Assembly (NCBI GenBank): GCA_035610365.1
Contig: CM069432.1
Coordinates: 22,196,354-22,260,353 of the forward strand
DNA from: Aquatica leii
Lineage: Eukaryota; Arthropoda; Insecta; Coleoptera; Lampyridae
Direction of reading: 5' to 3'
DNA length: 64,000 nucleotides
Positions 60,001-64,000 of this stretch are shown here, in pieces. The notes beneath the pieces were generated by a model. It did not search any database. It worked only from the letters and a program-made list of their open reading frames with translations, and was not told the DNA's origin. The first letter of the stretch is position 1, and each line of letters opens with the position of its first letter. The position numbers were made by a program, and so were the translations under genes.

Positions 60001-63000
60001 TTTGAAATCAAACACGGAACTTGAAGCTAAAGATCGAACTACTCGCGATAGCATAAAAATTGTTGGCTTTATCGCCAAAGTACACACACACACACATACG
60101 CCTATAACTAAGATGGTCAACATGCTTTGAAATCAAACACGGAACTTGAAGCTAAAGATCGAACTACTCGCGATGGCATAAAAATTGTTGGCTTTATCGC
60201 CAAAGTACACACACACACACATACGCCTATAACTAAGATGGTCAACATGCTTTGAAATCAAACACGGAACTTGAAGCTAAAGATCAAACTACTCGCGATG
60301 GCATAAAAAATTGTTGGCTTTATCGCCAAAGTACACACACACACACATACGCCTATAACTAAGATGATCAACATGCTTTGAAATGAAACACGGAACTTGA
60401 AGCTAAAGAGCGAACTACTCGCGATGGCATAAAAATTGTTGGCTTTATCGCCAAAGTACACACACACACACATACGCCTATAACTAAGATGGTCAACATG
60501 CTTGAAAACAAACACGGAACTTATATCTAAAGACCGACTCTACTCGCGATGGCATAAAAAAAATTGTTGGCTTTATCGCCAAAGTACACACACACACACA
60601 TACGCCTATAACTAAGATAGTCAACATGCTTTGAAATCAAACACGGAACTTAAAGCTAAAGATCGAACTACTCGCGATGGCATAAAAAAAATTGTTGGCT
60701 TTATCGCCAAAGTACACACACACACACACATACGCCTATAACTAAGATGGTCAACATGCTTTGAAATCAAACACGGAACTTAAAGCTAAAGATCGAACTA
60801 CTCGCGATGGCATAAAAAAAATTGTTGGCTTTATCGCCAAAGTACACACACACACACATACGCCTATAACTAAGATGGTCAACATGCTTTGAAATCAAAC
60901 ACGGAACTTGAAGCTAAAGATCGAACTACTCGCGATAGCATAAAAAAAATTGTTGGCTTTATCGCCAAAGTACACACGCACACACACATACGCCTATAAC
61001 TAAGATAGTCAACATGCTTTGAAATCAAACACGGAACTTGAAGCTAAAGATCGAACTACTCGCGATGGCATAAAAAAAATTGTTGGCTTTATCGCCAAAG
61101 TACACACACACACACATACGCCTATAACTAAGATAGTCAACATGCTTTGAAATCAAACACGGAACTTGAAGCTAAAGATCGAACTACTCGCGATGGCATA
61201 AAAAAAATTGTTGGCTTTATCGCCAAAGTACACACACACACACATACGCCTATAACTAAGATGGTCAACATGCTTTGAAATCAAACACGGAACTTGAAGC
61301 TAAAGATCGAACTACTCGCGATAGCATAAAAAAAATTGTTGGCTTTATCGCCAAAGTACACACGCACACACACATACGCCTATAACTAAGATAGTCAACA
61401 TGCTTTGAAATCAAACACGGAACTTGAAGCTAAAGATCGAACTACTCGCGATAGCATAAAAAAAATTGTTGGCTTTATCGCCAAAGTACACACGCACACA
61501 CACATACGCCTATAACTAAGATAGTCAACATGCTTTGAAATCAAACACGGAACTTGAAGCTAAAGATCGAACTACTCGCGATGGCATAAAAAAAATTGTT
61601 GGCTTTATCGCCAAAGTACACACACACACACATACGCCTATAACTAAGATGGTCAACATGCTTTGAAATCAAACACGGAACTTGAAGCTAAAGATCGAAC
61701 TACTCGCGATGGCATAAAAAATTGTTGGCTTTATCGCCAAAGTACACACACACACACATACGCCTATAACTAAGATGGTCAACATGCTTTGAAATCAAAC
61801 ACGGAACTTGAAGCTAAAGATCGAACTACTCGCGATGGCATAAAAAAAATTGTTGGCTTTATCGCCAAAGTACACACACACACACATACGCCTATAACTA
61901 AGATGGTCAACATGCTTTGAAATCAAACACGGAACTTGAAGCTAAAGATCGAACTACTCGCGATGGCATAAAAATTGTTGGCTTTATCGCCAAAGTACAC
62001 ACACACACACATACGCCTATAACTAAGATGGTCAACATGCTTTGAAATCAAACACGGAACTTAAAGCTAAAGATCGAACTACTCGCGATGGCATAAAAAA
62101 AATTGTTGGCTTTATCGCCAAAGTACACACACACACACATACGCCTATAACTAAGATAGTCAACATGCTTTGAAATCAAACACGGAACTTAAAGCTAAAG
62201 ATCGAACTACTCGCGATGGCATAAAAAAATTGTTGGCTTTATCGCCAAAGTACACACACACACACACATACGCCTATAACTAAGATGGTCAACATGCTTT
62301 GAAATCAAACACGGAACTTAAAGCTAAAGATCGAACTACTCGCGATGGCATAAAAAAATTGTTGGCTTTATCGCCAAAGTACACACACACACACATACGC
62401 CTATAACTAAGATGGTCAACATGCTTTGAAATCAAACACGGAACTTGAAGCTAAAGATCGAACTACTCGCGATGGCATAAAAAAAATTGTTGGCTTTATC
62501 GCCAAAGTACACACACATACACATACGCCTATAACTAAGATGGTCAACATGCTTTGAAATCAAACACGGAACTTAAAGCTAAAGATCGAACTACTCGCGA
62601 TGGCATAAAAAAAATTGTTGGCTTTATCGCCAAAGTACACACACACACACATACGCCTATAACTAAGATAGTCAACATGCTTTGAAATCAAACACGGAAC
62701 TTAAAGCTAAAGATCGAACTACTCGCGATGGCATAAAAAAACTTGTTCGCTTTATCGCCAAAGTACACACACACACACACATACGCCTATAACTAAGATG
62801 GTCAACATGCTTTGAAATCAAACACGGAACTTGAAGCTAAAGATCGAACTACTCGCGATGGCATAAAAATTGTTGGCTTTATCGCCAAAGTACACACACA
62901 CACACATACGCCTATAACTAAGATGGTCAACATGCTTTGAAATCAAACACGGAACTTGAAGCTAAAGATCGAACTACTCGCGATGGCATAAAAATTGTTG

Positions 63001-63704
63001 GCTTTATCGCCAAAGTACACACACACACACATACGCCTATAACTAAGATAGTCAACATGCTTTGAAATCAAACACGGAACTTGAAGCTAAAGATCGAACT
63101 ACTCGCGATGGCATAAAAAAAATTGTTGGCTTTATCGCCAAAGTACACACACACACACATACGCCTATAACTAAGATAGTCAACATGCTTTGAAATCAAA
63201 CACGGAACTTAAAGCTAAAGATCGAACTACTCGCGATGGCATAAAAGAAATTGTTGGCTTTATCGCCAAAGTACACACACACACACATACGCCTATAACT
63301 AAGATGGTCAACATGCTTTGAAATCAAACACGGAACTTAAAGCTAAAGATCGAACTACTCGCGATGGCATAAAAGAAATTGTTGGCTTTATCGCCAAAGT
63401 ACACACACACACACATACGCCTATAACTAAGATAGTCAACATGCTTTGAAATCAAACACGGAACTTAAAGCTAAAGATCGAACTACTCGCGATGGCATAA
63501 AAAAAATTGTTGGCTTTATCGCCAAAGTACACACACACACACACATACGCCTATAACTAAGATAGTCAACATGCTTTGAAATCAAACACGGAACTTAAAG
63601 CTAAAGATCGAACTACTCGCGATGGCATAAAAAAAATTGTTGGCTTTATGGCCAAAGTACACACACACACACACACACACACATACGACTATAACTAAAA
63701 TGGT
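51052..63704 (+). repeat. 125-bp satellite array, right block (about 100 units)
   Basis: Continuation of the array interrupted by the LTR element; the broken unit resumes as aactactcgcgatggc. Orientation and sequence are the same as in the left block. From about 53.4 to 57.1 kb units alternate agatAgtc and agatGgtc almost strictly, a two-unit (about 250-bp) higher-order repeat. Units with cacacGcacac in the CA-run recur at 59.8, 61.0, 61.4 and 61.5 kb. The last unit has an expanded CA run (about 63655-63683) and ends in catacgactataactaaaat before unrelated DNA. Confidence 0.97.
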
Positions 63705-64000
63705 ACCACCCATATCTGGGAGGCATTCCCCTATGCGCCATATGGGGAAGCGCTCGATGGAAGACTAACAACCCCACACGAGAAAAATGTAGCTATAATA
63801 AAAAATTTAAAAAGCAAGGACAAAAAATATTGTTGATTTGAAAGTTAATAATGACAGAAATACAGTATGTGGTCAATAAAATTATAGGGAAATATCGTAG
63901 GGATAATTAATGGAGTGGTTTTCCGATGCCTTCTCCATCACAGTGTAACGGCCGCTTCTGTAACTATCACCACGCCGAATAATTTCTGAGCTCACAGCCA
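63705..64000. other. Unique flank right of the satellite
   Basis: About 300 bp without an ORF. A GC-rich stretch gggaggcattcccctatgcg (63720-63739) followed by ccatatggggaagcgctcg is unlike the AT-rich rest and could be the end of a dispersed retroelement, but I cannot name it. Confidence 0.4.

Noticed and set aside
23511-63704. Regularly spaced repeats suggesting a CRISPR array
   Set aside because: The units are directly tandem with no unique spacers, are about 125 bp long, and the genome is clearly eukaryotic.

Overview
The window looks like an AT-rich, repeat-dominated stretch of an insect (or other arthropod) nuclear genome. Reasons: a ZPR1 gene with seven very short introns (46-60 nt), insect-type Ty3/gypsy elements with tRNA-Ser- and tRNA-Lys-type primer-binding sites, an R1-like LINE, a Penelope-like element, a hAT-type transposase remnant and a Transib-like transposon. 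Order or species cannot be fixed from the sequence. No prokaryotic gene organisation is present.

Layout. (1) 1-6.8 kb is a Russian doll of transposons. A hAT-type transposase remnant (131-513 and 6667-6795) is split by a decayed Ty3/gypsy element (514-6666). That element was in turn hit by a Transib-like element (1351-3074) in gag and a Tc1/mariner-like MITE (4315-4894) in RNase H. Each insertion can be undone on paper at its target-site duplication. (2) 6.8-10.9 kb is mostly non-coding. It holds a possible 745-bp inverted-repeat element and, on the minus strand, candidate exons of an unrecognised host gene (8488-8848, and an ATG-only exon plus a 51-nt exon at 9809-9974). (3) 10.9-16.2 kb is an R1-like LINE with many stops, split by a gag-bearing LTR-element fragment (13705-15506). 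(4) 16.9-20.4 kb is a minus-strand Penelope-like element, split by a fragment carrying two LTR-end/PBS copies. (5) 20438-22125 (minus) is ZPR1, the one apparently intact conserved host gene; one of its introns has a minor-spliceosome (U12-type) signature. (6) 23.5-63.7 kb is one large satellite array of a roughly 125-bp unit (about 250 copies), each unit with an internal (CA)n run and a small hairpin. It is interrupted at 42636-51051 by a complete, apparently young Ty3/gypsy element on the minus strand. (7) 63.7-64.0 kb is unique flank.

The Ty3/gypsy element in the satellite is the best-preserved mobile element: two 1.57-kb LTRs, a 4-bp target duplication, an open gag, an open protease-RT-RNase H-integrase polyprotein, and a UUUAAAC slippery heptamer directly before the gag stop with pol in the -1 frame. 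The satellite shows higher-order structure: left units are homogeneous, while right of about 37 kb linked variants form two-unit and larger repeats that continue across the inserted element. No CRISPR array, rRNA or convincing tRNA was seen. The window is a record of transposon burial next to a satellite domain that may be heterochromatic or centromeric, rather than a gene cluster acting in one pathway.
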